A stretch of DNA of 33,197 bases. Origin: Verrucomicrobiales bacterium (GTDB lineage Bacteria; Verrucomicrobiota; Verrucomicrobiia; Limisphaerales; DUCD01). The notes under the pieces are model-generated. The model saw only the letters and a list, made by a program, of their open reading frames with translations. It made no database searches and was not told the DNA's origin. Of the stretch, positions 1 through 8,703 are shown piece after piece. Numbering within the stretch: the first letter of the stretch is position 1; each line of letters begins with the position of its first letter. Made by a program: the position numbers and the translations under genes. The stretch covers positions 23,149 to 56,345 of the forward strand of contig DUCD01000470.1 of the NCBI GenBank assembly GCA_012959985.1, given 5' to 3'.

Positions 1-484
1 CGGATGAAACAGAGTCCATGGCAAACCAATGCAGACTTGGGTGATCCGATGAACCGGATTGATTGACTAGTTCATCGGAATCCTTCGTCGGGTAATTCGG
101 TGTATTTTCGCCCGCCCAAAGCCATAGGTCTCCAACCACAACGTCATTAATGGTGATTTGGTTCTTGCCGTTGATGTTCAGGCTGCGGGCCGGCAACTCC
201 GGATCAAAGGCAACCGGATCAAATGTCACCTGCCAACGACCCTTCCGGTCGGCAACCGTCGCCCTGATTTGTTCAGAAAATGTCACACTGACCGCCTCAT
301 CTGGGTCAGCTTTCCCCCACACAATCAACGGTTTGTCACGCTGAACCATCATTCGCGAACCGAAAATTTCTGATAATCGGACGTCAGCCCGGATGGAAAA
401 CACCCAAAGAAACATACCCATCAAAACGTAACAATGGCTTCGAAACAGCAAAGAATTCGAAAAAATCGATCGAGAACATGGCAT
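1..484 (-). CDS. Sialate O-acetylesterase-like exported protein, N-terminal part (runs off left edge)
   Basis: An open frame begins at an ATG whose first base is 484 and reads leftward without a stop to the window edge (about 161 codons seen). The N-terminus holds a hydrophobic stretch (residues 19-32, VLMGMFLWVFSIRA) typical of a Sec signal. It is followed by VRLSEIFGSRMMVQRDKPL and, after a beta-rich jelly-roll region, INDVVVGDLWLWAGENTPN. This is the usual opening of SASA-type sialate O-acetylesterases, which remove acetyl groups from sialic acids or other decorated glycans outside the cytoplasm. In most family members the last stretch reads WLCSGQSNM, with the serine as nucleophile; here GENT stands in for GQSN, so the nucleophile appears lost. 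The active-site half of the protein lies outside the window. It is divergent from the cytochrome gene at 729. There is no strong ribosome binding site, and an in-frame internal Met at residue 22 is an alternative start. Confidence 0.75.
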   Translation of the reverse strand, partial: MPCSRSIFSNSLLFRSHCYVLMGMFLWVFSIRADVRLSEIFGSRMMVQRDKPLIVWGKADPDEAVSVTFSEQIRATVADRKGRWQVTFDPVAFDPELPARSLNINGKNQITINDVVVGDLWLWAGENTPNYPTKDSDELVNQSGSSDHPSLHWFAMDSVSS

Positions 485-546
485 TAGAAACTCAGATTAC
501 TTAAAGTAGATAACAGTTTCCAGTAGGAATACGCATCAATAATTTT

Positions 547-628
547 GGCAGGGAGGGCTGTCCCCGAACGCCGCGATTTGGCCAATGCTATCCTTGCATT
601 CGACGCACTGAGGACAGCGCTGCCTACC
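547..628. repeat. Short palindromic intergenic element with REP-like hairpin
   Basis: Arms at 547-563 (GGCAGGGAGGGCTGTCC) and 612-628 (GGACAGCGCTGCCTACC) are inverted copies matching at 14 of 17 positions. Inside the right arm lies GCACTG-agga-CAGCGC, the same hairpin type as at 23203-23218, 27160-27175 and 27202-27217. A 68-codon frame runs across it but shows no protein-like features, so the 244-base gap between the divergent genes is read as non-coding. Confidence 0.6.
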
Positions 629-728
629 TTAAAACATCTGAAAGTTCTTGAGCATGCGATTCTTTCAGTAAAAGCCCCTTCATCCTTTGATTGCCAGTTT
701 GGGGAGTCCGTGGTAAAAAATACCCTCT

Positions 729-3227
729 ATGCATTACACAAATGCGAATAAACAACGCGGCAAAACCCAACTCATCAGGCTATTTTCATTCTTGATGTTG
801 ATCCTACTCTGGGCAGCCCCTGCTCCTGCGTCTTTATTGGCTGCCGACGCTATCCCGGAGACGCCCGTTGTCCTAAACGACTCCGGGGCATCTATTTATA
901 AAGAAAAATGCGCGAATTGTCACGGTAGCGATGGCCAGGGAGTTGACGCCGAATATGACGAACCACTGTTTGGTGACCGTTCCATCAAGGCACTGACACG
1001 CCTAATCAGGCGTACGATGCCCGAAGATGAACCGGAAAACTGTGTCGGCGAAGAAGCCCACCAAGTGGCGGAATACATTTTCCACGAGTTCTATTCTATA
1101 AAAGCTCGAATGAAGAAGGGACTTAATCCTCGTATCGAACTGTCCCGATTGACGGTCCCGCAATACAGAAATGCGGTCGCCGACCTAATTGGTCACTTCA
1201 CTCCTCCTGCCGGCAAACTATCCGGGAAAAAGAAATCGGATGATAAAACTGCTTCTTCAGACTCAATCGAGGCTGGACTTCAAGCAAGGTATTTTCAGTC
1301 CAAAGGCATGAGTAAAGCGAACAAACTGCATTTGGAACGGAACGATCGCTACATTGACTTCGATTTTGGCGAAGGGAGCCCTACCGAGGCCATCACCGCC
1401 GATCAATTCTCGATCACTTGGGACGGGTCTCTCAAGGCTGAGGAAACAGGCTATTACGAGTTCCGCATCCACACTCAAAACGGTATTCGACTCTACCTTA
1501 ACAGTGAAAACACGGGCAAACGTGGTAAATTGCGGGACGACAGTTCCCTGGCAGGTCAGGCTGCCCTGATAGACGGCTGGGTCAGTTCGGGAAAAATGCG
1601 GAAGCATTCGGCAAGGGTCTTCCTGCTGGGAGGACACCGATACCCACTGCGTCTTGAATTCTTCAAGTATAAAGAAAAAACAGCCTCCATCAAGATGGAA
1701 TGGAAACGACCCCATGGAGCCTGGTCCGTCTTTGACCATCACTTTTCAAGTACAGCGCCGGCCTCAAGAACGTTTGTTGTCGAAACACCATTTCCTGCAG
1801 ATGACCGCAGTCTAGGTTATGAGCGCGGCAATGCGATTTCTCAGGAATGGCATTCGGCAACAACCCATGCAGCCCTTGCTTCCGCCGTCGAAATCATCAA
1901 CCGGCTGCCATTGCTCGCCGGATACAGAAAAGACACAACAGAAACCAAAGATCTTCTGAAAGATTTTGTCATCCGCTTTGCCACCCTTGCTTTTCGTCGC
2001 CCTCTAACACGCGATGAAGACCAAATGTATCGTGAATCTCTATTTTCAAAAGCAGCCAACCCTGAAGCGGCCGTCCGTTGGGCAGTCCTTCTCATCCTCA
2101 AATCACCGAGCTTTCTCTACACCAATCTGCCCGCCACTGAGGACACACCCAATGATTTCGTCATCGCTGCGAAACTCTCATTCGCGCTTTGGGATTCAAT
2201 CCCCGATCAAACACTGATTAACGCCGCACGCAACGGGAAGCTCACAACCTCAGAACAAATCACATCACAGGCTCACCGGATGATGAACAATCCACGAACC
2301 CGGACCAAGTTACAGCGATTCTTTAATCATTGGCTGGAACTTGAAGAACGGGACTTAGCGAAAGACAAGGACATGTTTCCCGAATATGATGAGACCACCA
2401 TCTCAGATCTTCGCTATTCTCTCAACCTGTTCCTTGAACAGACTGTCTGGAGTGAGGAATCGGATTACAGACAACTGTTACTAGCAGACCATCTGCTTCT
2501 CAATGAATCTCTACTCGATCTTTACCACCCCGATGACGAAAATTCGGAACACCCAAAATCGAAACCGGAATCAGATGCCCCACCCATTGCCGATTTCGAG
2601 CCCGTAGTGTTCTCACCTGAGCGCCGGGCAGGTGTGCTCACCCACCCCTACCTTTTGAGCGCTTTTGCCTATCACAACAATAGCTCCCCCATCCACCGCG
2701 GCGTTTTTCTAACCCGCAATATCATGGGACGTGGTCTCAGGCCACCTCCGAAGGCAGTCGCCTTCAAAAATGAAGAATTCGCACCGGATTTCACCATGCG
2801 CGAGAAGATCACCAAGCTGACCCGGGATACCACCTGCATGGCCTGTCATTCCTTTATCAATCCACTGGGTTTTGCCTTGGAGAATTTTGATGCCGTCGGA
2901 CGTTGGCGTACTCGTGACAACAACAAGCCGGTCAACAGCCTAAGCGAATACATTACCGAATCCGGAGACACTCTGGAAGTCCAGAGCGCTCGGGATATCG
3001 CCGATTTCGCGGTTTCAAATGAATCCGCTCACAAGGCATTCGTCACCCAGATGTTCCATCATTTGGTTATGCAGTCCCCTTATGCCTACGGGCCCTATTC
3101 CGTGGATCAGTTGCGAAAAAAGTTTGCGGAAAACAACTTCAACATTCAGAGTCTTGTGTCTGATATTGCTGTACTCGCAACTGGCCATCGTCAGACCGAA
3201 TTGACCCTAAGCGAATCGAAGCCATGA
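729..3227 (+). CDS. Exported diheme cytochrome with PA14 domain (DUF1587/1595/1592/1588/1585)
   Basis: The product is an 832-residue protein of the planctomycete-type cytochrome family. After a Sec signal (hydrophobic residues 17-35, likely cleavage near LLAADA) comes a cytochrome c domain with CANCH at residues 61-65. Next are a DUF1587 segment (about 135-150, [18 protein letters not shown]), a PA14 carbohydrate-binding-type domain (about 178-330), DUF1595 (about 400-440, [18 protein letters not shown]) and DUF1592 (about 455-600). DUF1588 follows, with [17 protein letters not shown] and a second heme motif CMACH at 703-707, then DUF1585 at the C-terminus. The family is thought to act in the periplasm, but its reaction is not established. 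Covalent attachment of two hemes is predicted from the CxxCH motifs. The stop overlaps the DUF1552 start by four bases (ATGA), so the two are almost certainly one operon. PA14 may tether the redox domains to a glycan; this is inference. Confidence 0.9.
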   Translation: MHYTNANKQRGKTQLIRLFSFLMLILLWAAPAPASLLAADAIPETPVVLNDSGASIYKEKCANCHGSDGQGVDAEYDEPLFGDRSIKALTRLIRRTMPEDEPENCVGEEAHQVAEYIFHEFYSIKARMKKGLNPRIELSRLTVPQYRNAVADLIGHFTPPAGKLSGKKKSDDKTASSDSIEAGLQARYFQSKGMSKANKLHLERNDRYIDFDFGEGSPTEAITADQFSITWDGSLKAEETGYYEFRIHTQNGIRLYLNSENTGKRGKLRDDSSLAGQAALIDGWVSSGKMRKHSARVFLLGGHRYPLRLEFFKYKEKTASIKMEWKRPHGAWSVFDHHFSSTAPASRTFVVETPFPADDRSLGYERGNAISQEWHSATTHAALASAVEIINRLPLLAGYRKDTTETKDLLKDFVIRFATLAFRRPLTRDEDQMYRESLFSKAANPEAAVRWAVLLILKSPSFLYTNLPATEDTPNDFVIAAKLSFALWDSIPDQTLINAARNGKLTTSEQITSQAHRMMNNPRTRTKLQRFFNHWLELEERDLAKDKDMFPEYDETTISDLRYSLNLFLEQTVWSEESDYRQLLLADHLLLNESLLDLYHPDDENSEHPKSKPESDAPPIADFEPVVFSPERRAGVLTHPYLLSAFAYHNNSSPIHRGVFLTRNIMGRGLRPPPKAVAFKNEEFAPDFTMREKITKLTRDTTCMACHSFINPLGFALENFDAVGRWRTRDNNKPVNSLSEYITESGDTLEVQSARDIADFAVSNESAHKAFVTQMFHHLVMQSPYAYGPYSVDQLRKKFAENNFNIQSLVSDIAVLATGHRQTELTLSESKP

Positions 3228-4570
3228 CACTCTCCCATTACAACCGCCGTGATTTTCTCCGTGAATTAGGCATCGGCGCTGCCGCTCTTCCTTTTCTCGC
3301 AGGACTTCCCAGCCTTAGAGCTGCAAATAGCAGCAACACGGCCGCCCTTTCCCGAAAACGACTGGTTATCATGTTCTCGCCTAACGGCACACTACCGAAA
3401 GAGTTGTGGCCAAACCAGTTCGGCGCCGACATCCCATTGGAAATCAAATCCATTCTCAGACCGCTCGACCCCTACCGCGAGCAAATGCTGCTGCTGAAGG
3501 GAGTCAATAACAAGATCCGCGGAGACGGAGACGGCCATATGCGGGGCATGTCCTGCCTCCTTACCGCAACCGAACTGAATCCAGGAAATATTCAGGGCGG
3601 TTCTGATACTCCCGCCGGATGGGCAAGTGGCCTCTCGATCGACCAGCAGATCCGCAACTTTTTTCAATCCCGTAAGGAAACCCGAACTCGGTTCGGTTCC
3701 CTGGAATTCGGTGTTGCCGTTCCCAATCGGGCCGATCCCTGGACCCGTATGTGCTACGCCGGAGATGACAAGCCGATCGCCCCGTTAGACAATCCGGGAC
3801 AAATGTTCCAAAAACTTTACGGAGGTGCCCAGGACCGGGAAAGCATCGCCGGGATTCTGGACTATGTCCGTGAAGACTTACGTCGGGCAACCAGAAAACT
3901 CAGTTCGGAAGATCGCGCTCTGCTCGAAGAGCACATGCAACTCGTCCGAAAATTGGAACAAGACATAGAGGCTGCCAGGAATCAGAACGAACTCACACAC
4001 CCTGAGCCAGAGGTTGATCCGGATATCGAACTGGTCAACGATAATACACCGGCTATCAGCCGCATGCAGATCGACCTACTGGTCAATGCTCTGGCCAACG
4101 ACATGACCCGGGTTGCCAGTCTTCAGTACATGCGTTCAGTCGGCCAAGCCCGTATGCGGTGGCTCGACGTTCAGGAAGGACATCATTCCCTTTCTCATGA
4201 ACCGGATAAAAACCTGAAAGCCTATGAGAAGCTCAAGCGTATAAATCTCTGGTTCGCCGGTGAATTGGCTTATCTTGTGAAACGACTGGCTGATACTCCA
4301 GAACCGGGAAGAGTTGGGGGTAATATGCTGGACCACACTCAGATCATCTGGGTCAACGAACTCGGCAAAGGAAACTCTCATACCTTATCCAATATTCCTT
4401 TTGTGCTGATCGGCGGTGGGGCCGGTTTCAAAACCAATCGGGCTCTCGATTTCAAGGGAGTTCCCCACAACCGACTCTGGTTGTCCCTGGCTCACGCCAT
4501 GGGAGACGAAAAACTTCAATCCTTCGGAACCGAAAAATTCTCGGTCGATGGTCCACTGGATCTGTCATGA
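3224..4570 (+). CDS. Tat-exported DUF1552 (HXXSHH family) protein
   Basis: The product has 448 residues. The N-terminus carries a twin-arginine signal ([19 protein letters not shown], residues 5-23). Family hallmarks are [14 protein letters not shown] (about 50-63), [20 protein letters not shown] (about 90-110), and the [10 protein letters not shown] segment around residues 319-328. [20 protein letters not shown] lies near the C-terminus. DUF1552 proteins are almost always encoded beside DUF1592-type cytochromes, as here, and Tat export implies that a folded, perhaps metal-bearing, partner acts in the same compartment. The signature that names the family is HxxSHH; here it reads HSLSHE (321-326), so the last histidine is a glutamate. 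Translation is coupled to the upstream cytochrome through an ATGA overlap. No biochemical function is known for the family. Confidence 0.9.
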   Translation: MTLSHYNRRDFLRELGIGAAALPFLAGLPSLRAANSSNTAALSRKRLVIMFSPNGTLPKELWPNQFGADIPLEIKSILRPLDPYREQMLLLKGVNNKIRGDGDGHMRGMSCLLTATELNPGNIQGGSDTPAGWASGLSIDQQIRNFFQSRKETRTRFGSLEFGVAVPNRADPWTRMCYAGDDKPIAPLDNPGQMFQKLYGGAQDRESIAGILDYVREDLRRATRKLSSEDRALLEEHMQLVRKLEQDIEAARNQNELTHPEPEVDPDIELVNDNTPAISRMQIDLLVNALANDMTRVASLQYMRSVGQARMRWLDVQEGHHSLSHEPDKNLKAYEKLKRINLWFAGELAYLVKRLADTPEPGRVGGNMLDHTQIIWVNELGKGNSHTLSNIPFVLIGGGAGFKTNRALDFKGVPHNRLWLSLAHAMGDEKLQSFGTEKFSVDGPLDLS

Positions 4571-4610
4571 CCTCCCCTTTCTTGTTTAGAAAGCATCCTT
4601 TCAAGGATGT

Positions 4611-4796
4611 CAGTGGGAGGCAGAGCGCCACTGCCATTCGGTTAAGGATTTTCCGCAGGTTTTTTAACACCGCCATCCCTGAAGCTGGCCGCGCCGAGGC
4701 CGGTAAATGAATGCCGATTTCAATGATCCGGGGTCGACGCCCCCAGCTTCAGGGGTGCCTGATTTCTTAACCGAATGGCAGTGGGGAGAGCGCCGG
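4611..4796 (+). repeat. Nested-palindrome intergenic element, copy A
   Basis: The outer arms CACTGCCATTCGGTTAAG (4629-4646) and its exact reverse complement (4766-4783) enclose inner arms CCCTGAAGCTGG (4677-4688) and CCAGCTTCAGGG (4743-4754), also exact. The segment 4716-4748 (33 bases) recurs without mismatch, inverted, at 8503-8535. The flanks CAGTGGGAGGCAGAGCGCC (4611-4629) and CAGTGGGGAGAGCGCC (4779-4794) resemble each other in direct orientation. There is no coding potential. This fills much of the 480-base gap 4571-5050. Apart from the palindrome at 4838-4932, the rest of the gap shows nothing recognisable. Confidence 0.75.
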
Positions 4797-4837
4797 CCTG
4801 TCTTCGGTTATGCCTGATCGGTCATTCACAGGAATGT

Positions 4838-4932
4838 GGCGACTCCGTCGACCGCAATCCAGACCGCTGACGCGTTTGCCTAAAGAACTCTGATGCTCCG
4901 GTAGGTTATGAAGTGCGCGCGCCGGAGTCGCC
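4838..4932. repeat. GGCGACTCCG inverted repeat
   Basis: GGCGACTCCG (4838-4847) is matched by an exact inverted copy CGGAGTCGCC (4923-4932), with 75 bases between. It lies upstream of the carboxypeptidase gene, but more than 110 bases from its start, so a direct regulatory role is not obvious. It could equally be a different dispersed repeat. Confidence 0.45.
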
Positions 4933-5050
4933 GCTTTGAATGAGGAGGAAGCCGAGGATTAACTGGACAAGAATGTTATTTTTATCCTTAACAGAATGAC
5001 CGTGAGGCGAACATTCCCGGCGAACCAATCAAACATCTCATACATGGAAT

Positions 5051-6544
5051 ATGTCATATCAGAAACTTGTTTCAGAACTAAAACGCCTTCATTACCTCAA
5101 TTCAGCACTGGATCTGCTCGGGTGGGATGAGCAGGTAAACCTCCCAAAGAAAAGTGCGGCGGCGCGCGCGTCACAATCATCTGCGCTTTCTGATTTGATT
5201 CATCGGGAATCGATTCATCCACAGGTCGACGATTGGTTGAATGCACTGGAGCAGGATCCAAATGCCCTGACCACGGAGCAACAATGCGTTGTTCAAGAGG
5301 CTAGACGGAATTTTGACCGAGCCGTCAAGCTGCCTTCCGCGTTTGTTGCCCGCCGGGCCGAACATCAGAGCCGTGCCTACCATGCCTGGGTTGAAGCCCG
5401 GAAAAATGATGACTTCGTTTCTTTTGCACCTTTTCTGAAGACGCAACTTGAGCTTGCGCGGGAGGAAGCGGGATTCTTCGGATTGGACGGCCTTCAGGCC
5501 TACGACTATCACATCGACAACCACGACCCCGGAATGACGGCCTCGGTGATCGGCACACTCTTTGACTCACTGAAATCAGAAATCGTTCCTCTGGTGAAAC
5601 AGATTCTCAGCTCAGCAGTGAAACCCAATCTCAGTATGTTCAAAGGATTTCCCATTGCACAACAGGAAGCCTTCCTCAAACGCGTGACGGCATCCCTGGG
5701 CTTCGATTATGATCGGGGGCGACTTGATGTGGCGGTCCACCCATTCTGCTCCGGGAACGGGGAAGACACTCGACTGACAACACGATATTTCGTCGACAAT
5801 CCTCTGGACTCACTTTTCAGTTCAATTCATGAAACAGGCCATGGTCTCTACGAGCAGGGACTTCCCCTCGAGCATCTGGGCACCGGATTAGGAACAGCAG
5901 CAGGCATGGGGGTTCATGAATCACAGAGCCGTATTTGGGAAAACCAGGTCGCTCGAAGCCGATCATTCTGGGATTACTGGGAGCCATTCTATCGTGAGGC
6001 CTTTCCGGAGCAGTTGTCCGGCGTAACTTCCGAGCAACTTTACCTTGCGGTCAATGGAGTTTCCCTCAATCCCATCCGGGTGGATTCAGATGAAGTGACT
6101 TACAACCTCCATATCATTCTTAGGTTCGAGTTGGAAAAGTGTCTGTTTTCCGGGGAACTGGACGTTGTGGACCTGCCAGCGTTCTGGAACGAAAAAGCCG
6201 AGAAAATCATCGGGCTTCGTCCCACCAGTGACGTAGAGGGAGTTCTTCAGGACGTGCACTGGTCCAGTGGAGCATTTGGCTACTTTCCCAGCTACTGCCT
6301 AGGCAACATGCTGGCCGCCCAGCTTTGGTACTCGGCTCTTGATGCCTTGCCCGGGATCGAAATCGATTTCAGCAATGGCGACTTCACCCGACTTTTGAGT
6401 TGGTTAAGAGAAAAGGTACATTGTGAAGGGAAACGTTGCGACCTCATGAACTTGACGAAGAAAGTTACCGGTAAAGAGCTTTCAAGTGATTCTCTCATCC
6501 GTTATCTCAAGGAACGCTATCTTCCTCTCTATCAGCAAACATAG
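5051..6544 (+). CDS. M32-family metallocarboxypeptidase (Taq carboxypeptidase type)
   Basis: The 497-residue product matches the usual family length of about 500. The zinc site HETGH is at residues 260-264, and the third ligand glutamate is in HESQSRIWEN (E290). Other family blocks are VTYNLHIILRFELEK (about 350-364) and VHWSSGAFGYFPSYCLGNML (about 400-420). No signal peptide is present, so it should be cytoplasmic. It removes C-terminal residues from peptides with broad specificity in characterised members. The ATG at 5051 gives the standard N-terminus (YQKLVSELKRLHYLNSALDL); another ATG at 5044 is out of frame. The next gene starts 14 bases downstream, so co-transcription is likely. Confidence 0.95.
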   Translation: MSYQKLVSELKRLHYLNSALDLLGWDEQVNLPKKSAAARASQSSALSDLIHRESIHPQVDDWLNALEQDPNALTTEQQCVVQEARRNFDRAVKLPSAFVARRAEHQSRAYHAWVEARKNDDFVSFAPFLKTQLELAREEAGFFGLDGLQAYDYHIDNHDPGMTASVIGTLFDSLKSEIVPLVKQILSSAVKPNLSMFKGFPIAQQEAFLKRVTASLGFDYDRGRLDVAVHPFCSGNGEDTRLTTRYFVDNPLDSLFSSIHETGHGLYEQGLPLEHLGTGLGTAAGMGVHESQSRIWENQVARSRSFWDYWEPFYREAFPEQLSGVTSEQLYLAVNGVSLNPIRVDSDEVTYNLHIILRFELEKCLFSGELDVVDLPAFWNEKAEKIIGLRPTSDVEGVLQDVHWSSGAFGYFPSYCLGNMLAAQLWYSALDALPGIEIDFSNGDFTRLLSWLREKVHCEGKRCDLMNLTKKVTGKELSSDSLIRYLKERYLPLYQQT

Positions 6545-6558
6545 GGGTAAGAATTCTA

Positions 6559-8286
6559 ATGCGTTTCCAAAGCGATTCACTTCACAGCAGCATGACTGGA
6601 CCGGAAAAAATCAACTCAGTTGAGAATGCAATTGAGGAATTGAAACAAGCAAAGGACCGATTTGCAAACGCATCGCTTTCCGCTCGAATCCAACTCCTCG
6701 GGGATTGTATAGACGGAGTAAATACCTATGCCAGAGAATGGGTGAAAGTAGCCTGCGAGGCAAAGCATATCCCATCTGGCAGCCCATTCAGAGCAGAGGA
6801 AGTCACAGGGGGTCCGATGGCAACGATTAGATTTCTTCAGCTTTTATTGATCAATTTAACCCACCATCATAGATACGGAAGCCCTCGTCTCCCTGGCCCT
6901 GTCACTCACTCTGATACCGGAGCGTTGCGCGTAAATGTAGTTCCGGACAAGAAGACCTTTGACCCCTGGCTTTTCAGAGGATTCAAGGCTGAAGTTCGAG
7001 TTAAAGAACCTGTTGATAAGGTGAATTTCCAAGAAACAGTTAGCCCGCGCGAACATTCTAAGGAAGATCTGAAAGGCAGAATTTGTCTGGTCCTCGGAGC
7101 TGGCAATGTATCAAGCATCCCTATAACCGATACCTTGTCTAAATTGTTTCTTGAACACAAATGTGTTCTTCTCAAGATGAATCCGGTCAACGAGTATCTT
7201 GGACCGATATTCTACAAGGCCTTTGCTTCATTGATCGATGAAGGTTTCTTTCAAATCATTTATGGAGACGCCGAGGTAGGAGCCAAAGCGATTCATCATG
7301 AACTAGTCGATTCAGTACACGTAACCGGATCAACTGCCTCTCATGATGCGATTGTCTGGGGGTCCGATGAAGCCGATCGAAAGAGTCGACTTCAACTCAA
7401 GCAACCCCTACTCACCAAAGAAATCACCAGTGAGTTGGGCAATGTCACCCCATGGATAGTCGTGCCCGGTCCCTATACGGCAAGGCAACTCAATTTCCAG
7501 GCCCAGAGCATTGCCGCTTCAATAGTCAATAATGCTTCCTTTAACTGCATCGCAACCAAAGTGATCTTAACACGTCGCCAATGGAACCAGAGAGAGACTT
7601 TCATGAACCAGTTGGAAAAGGAGTTGAGAAAAACACCTACGCGCCATGCCTACTACCCGGGAGCAGTGGAACGTTTCAAACGATTCTCTCCTCAGACAAC
7701 GATTTCGGATTCAGCAACAGAGTTACCATGGACATTAATTCGTAATCTCGATCCCGAATCGGCCGGTCTCTACCTACGGGAAGAATCTTTTGTTTGTGTG
7801 TGTGTCGAAGTTGCTCTTGATGCAGATTCGGATTCAGATTTTCTGAAAAAAGCGACACGGTTTGCCAACGAAGAACTCTGGGGAACCTTGGGAGCAGGCA
7901 TTACAGTTCATCCTAAGTTCAGAGCGAACACAGAAAACGAACAAGTATTCCAAGATTGTCTGGATCAACTGGAGTACGGTGTGATCGCCATCAATCACTG
8001 GGTTGGCATTGCCTTTGCCATGATGGGTGTTCCATGGGGTGGTCATCCAGGAAGTTCGATTGAAGATGTTAAAAGCGGCATCGGCTGGGTTCACAATGCC
8101 TACATGCTGAAGGACATCGAGAAAAGTATTCTTGAAGGACCGCTGACAGTGTTTCCCAAACCTATCTGGCTGCCCTCACATCAAAACCCGGAACCGATCA
8201 GCTGGCGGCTACTGGATCTTTATCACCGGCCTTGCTATTGGAACCTCTTCAAACTTCTAATGAGCGCAGTCGGAACCCGGCATTGA
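6559..8286 (+). CDS. Divergent aldehyde-dehydrogenase-superfamily protein
   Basis: The product has 575 residues, longer than a standard aldehyde dehydrogenase (about 480-500). A Rossmann-like stretch GRICLVLGAGNVSSIPITD (about 177-195) and SVHVTGSTASHDAIVWG (about 255-271) match the cofactor-binding half. ELGNVTPW supplies the general-base glutamate (E292), and NASFNCIATKVIL supplies a candidate catalytic cysteine (C330). EESFVCV corresponds to the EExFGPV block. The spacing between E292 and C330 is close to that in classical members. There is no signal peptide. The roughly 100-residue N-terminus and the long C-terminal tail (PLTVFPKPIWLPSHQNPEPI onward) are not typical. The substrate is unknown; a LuxC-like acyl reductase relationship is possible but not shown. 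It follows the M32 gene by 14 bases, with a purine-rich GGGGTAAG upstream of its ATG. Confidence 0.75.
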   Translation: MRFQSDSLHSSMTGPEKINSVENAIEELKQAKDRFANASLSARIQLLGDCIDGVNTYAREWVKVACEAKHIPSGSPFRAEEVTGGPMATIRFLQLLLINLTHHHRYGSPRLPGPVTHSDTGALRVNVVPDKKTFDPWLFRGFKAEVRVKEPVDKVNFQETVSPREHSKEDLKGRICLVLGAGNVSSIPITDTLSKLFLEHKCVLLKMNPVNEYLGPIFYKAFASLIDEGFFQIIYGDAEVGAKAIHHELVDSVHVTGSTASHDAIVWGSDEADRKSRLQLKQPLLTKEITSELGNVTPWIVVPGPYTARQLNFQAQSIAASIVNNASFNCIATKVILTRRQWNQRETFMNQLEKELRKTPTRHAYYPGAVERFKRFSPQTTISDSATELPWTLIRNLDPESAGLYLREESFVCVCVEVALDADSDSDFLKKATRFANEELWGTLGAGITVHPKFRANTENEQVFQDCLDQLEYGVIAINHWVGIAFAMMGVPWGGHPGSSIEDVKSGIGWVHNAYMLKDIEKSILEGPLTVFPKPIWLPSHQNPEPISWRLLDLYHRPCYWNLFKLLMSAVGTRH

Positions 8287-8435
8287 TCAAGCGTCTTTCG
8301 AAATGGAAATCGGAAGAAGTTTATAACATTCGCGTTATGTCGCCAACGCGCCTCCAGGGTTACTCTGCAGAACTCAGTAAATCAGACGGAAACGCAGCTT
8401 TCATATGCCAAACAGAACTCCCTGAAAAACGGGCA

Positions 8436-8600
8436 GTCAATGGGAGGACCTGCGTCACTGCCGCTAGGCTAAGGTAAAAACGAAGAAATACGTACCCCCT
8501 GTAGCTGGGGGCGTCGACCCCGGATCATTGAAATCTGCACGCATTTCTTTAATATTCCGGCCTCAGCGCGGCCAGCTTCAGATACGACGAACTTAACAAT
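8436..8600 (-). repeat. Nested-palindrome intergenic element, copy B (inverted, degenerate)
   Basis: The stretch 8495-8582 is the reverse complement of the core of copy A at 4677-4756. It includes 33 identical bases (8503-8535 against 4716-4748) and a second match over CTGAAGCTGGCCGCGC. The outer arms are degraded: GTCACTGCCGCTAGGCTAAGG (8454-8474) resembles the left arm of copy A, and the opposite arm is barely visible (CTTAACAATGG, 8592-8602). GTCAATGGGAGG (8436-8447) parallels the copy A flank. The element sits in the 417-base gap 8287-8703 between convergent genes and may serve as a transcription stop. Nothing else is recognisable in the gap. Confidence 0.7.
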
Positions 8601-8703
8601 GGAGATTTCAAATTGGCAATTCCGATCTCTCGATTCAGCCATTCTACTGAGTTCTGATTTTGTGAACTGTGACAAGTGTCTTCCAACCACCGACATATAA
8701 ATC

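Noticed and set aside
1263-1742. 159-codon frame on the minus strand inside the PA14 cytochrome gene
   Set aside because: It lies wholly opposite a gene with clear domain matches and has no recognisable motif; it is a shadow frame.
7785-7806. GT-dinucleotide run within the aldehyde-dehydrogenase-like gene
   Set aside because: Only about five to six repeats, encoding FVCVCVE in frame; too short to argue for a phase-variable tract.
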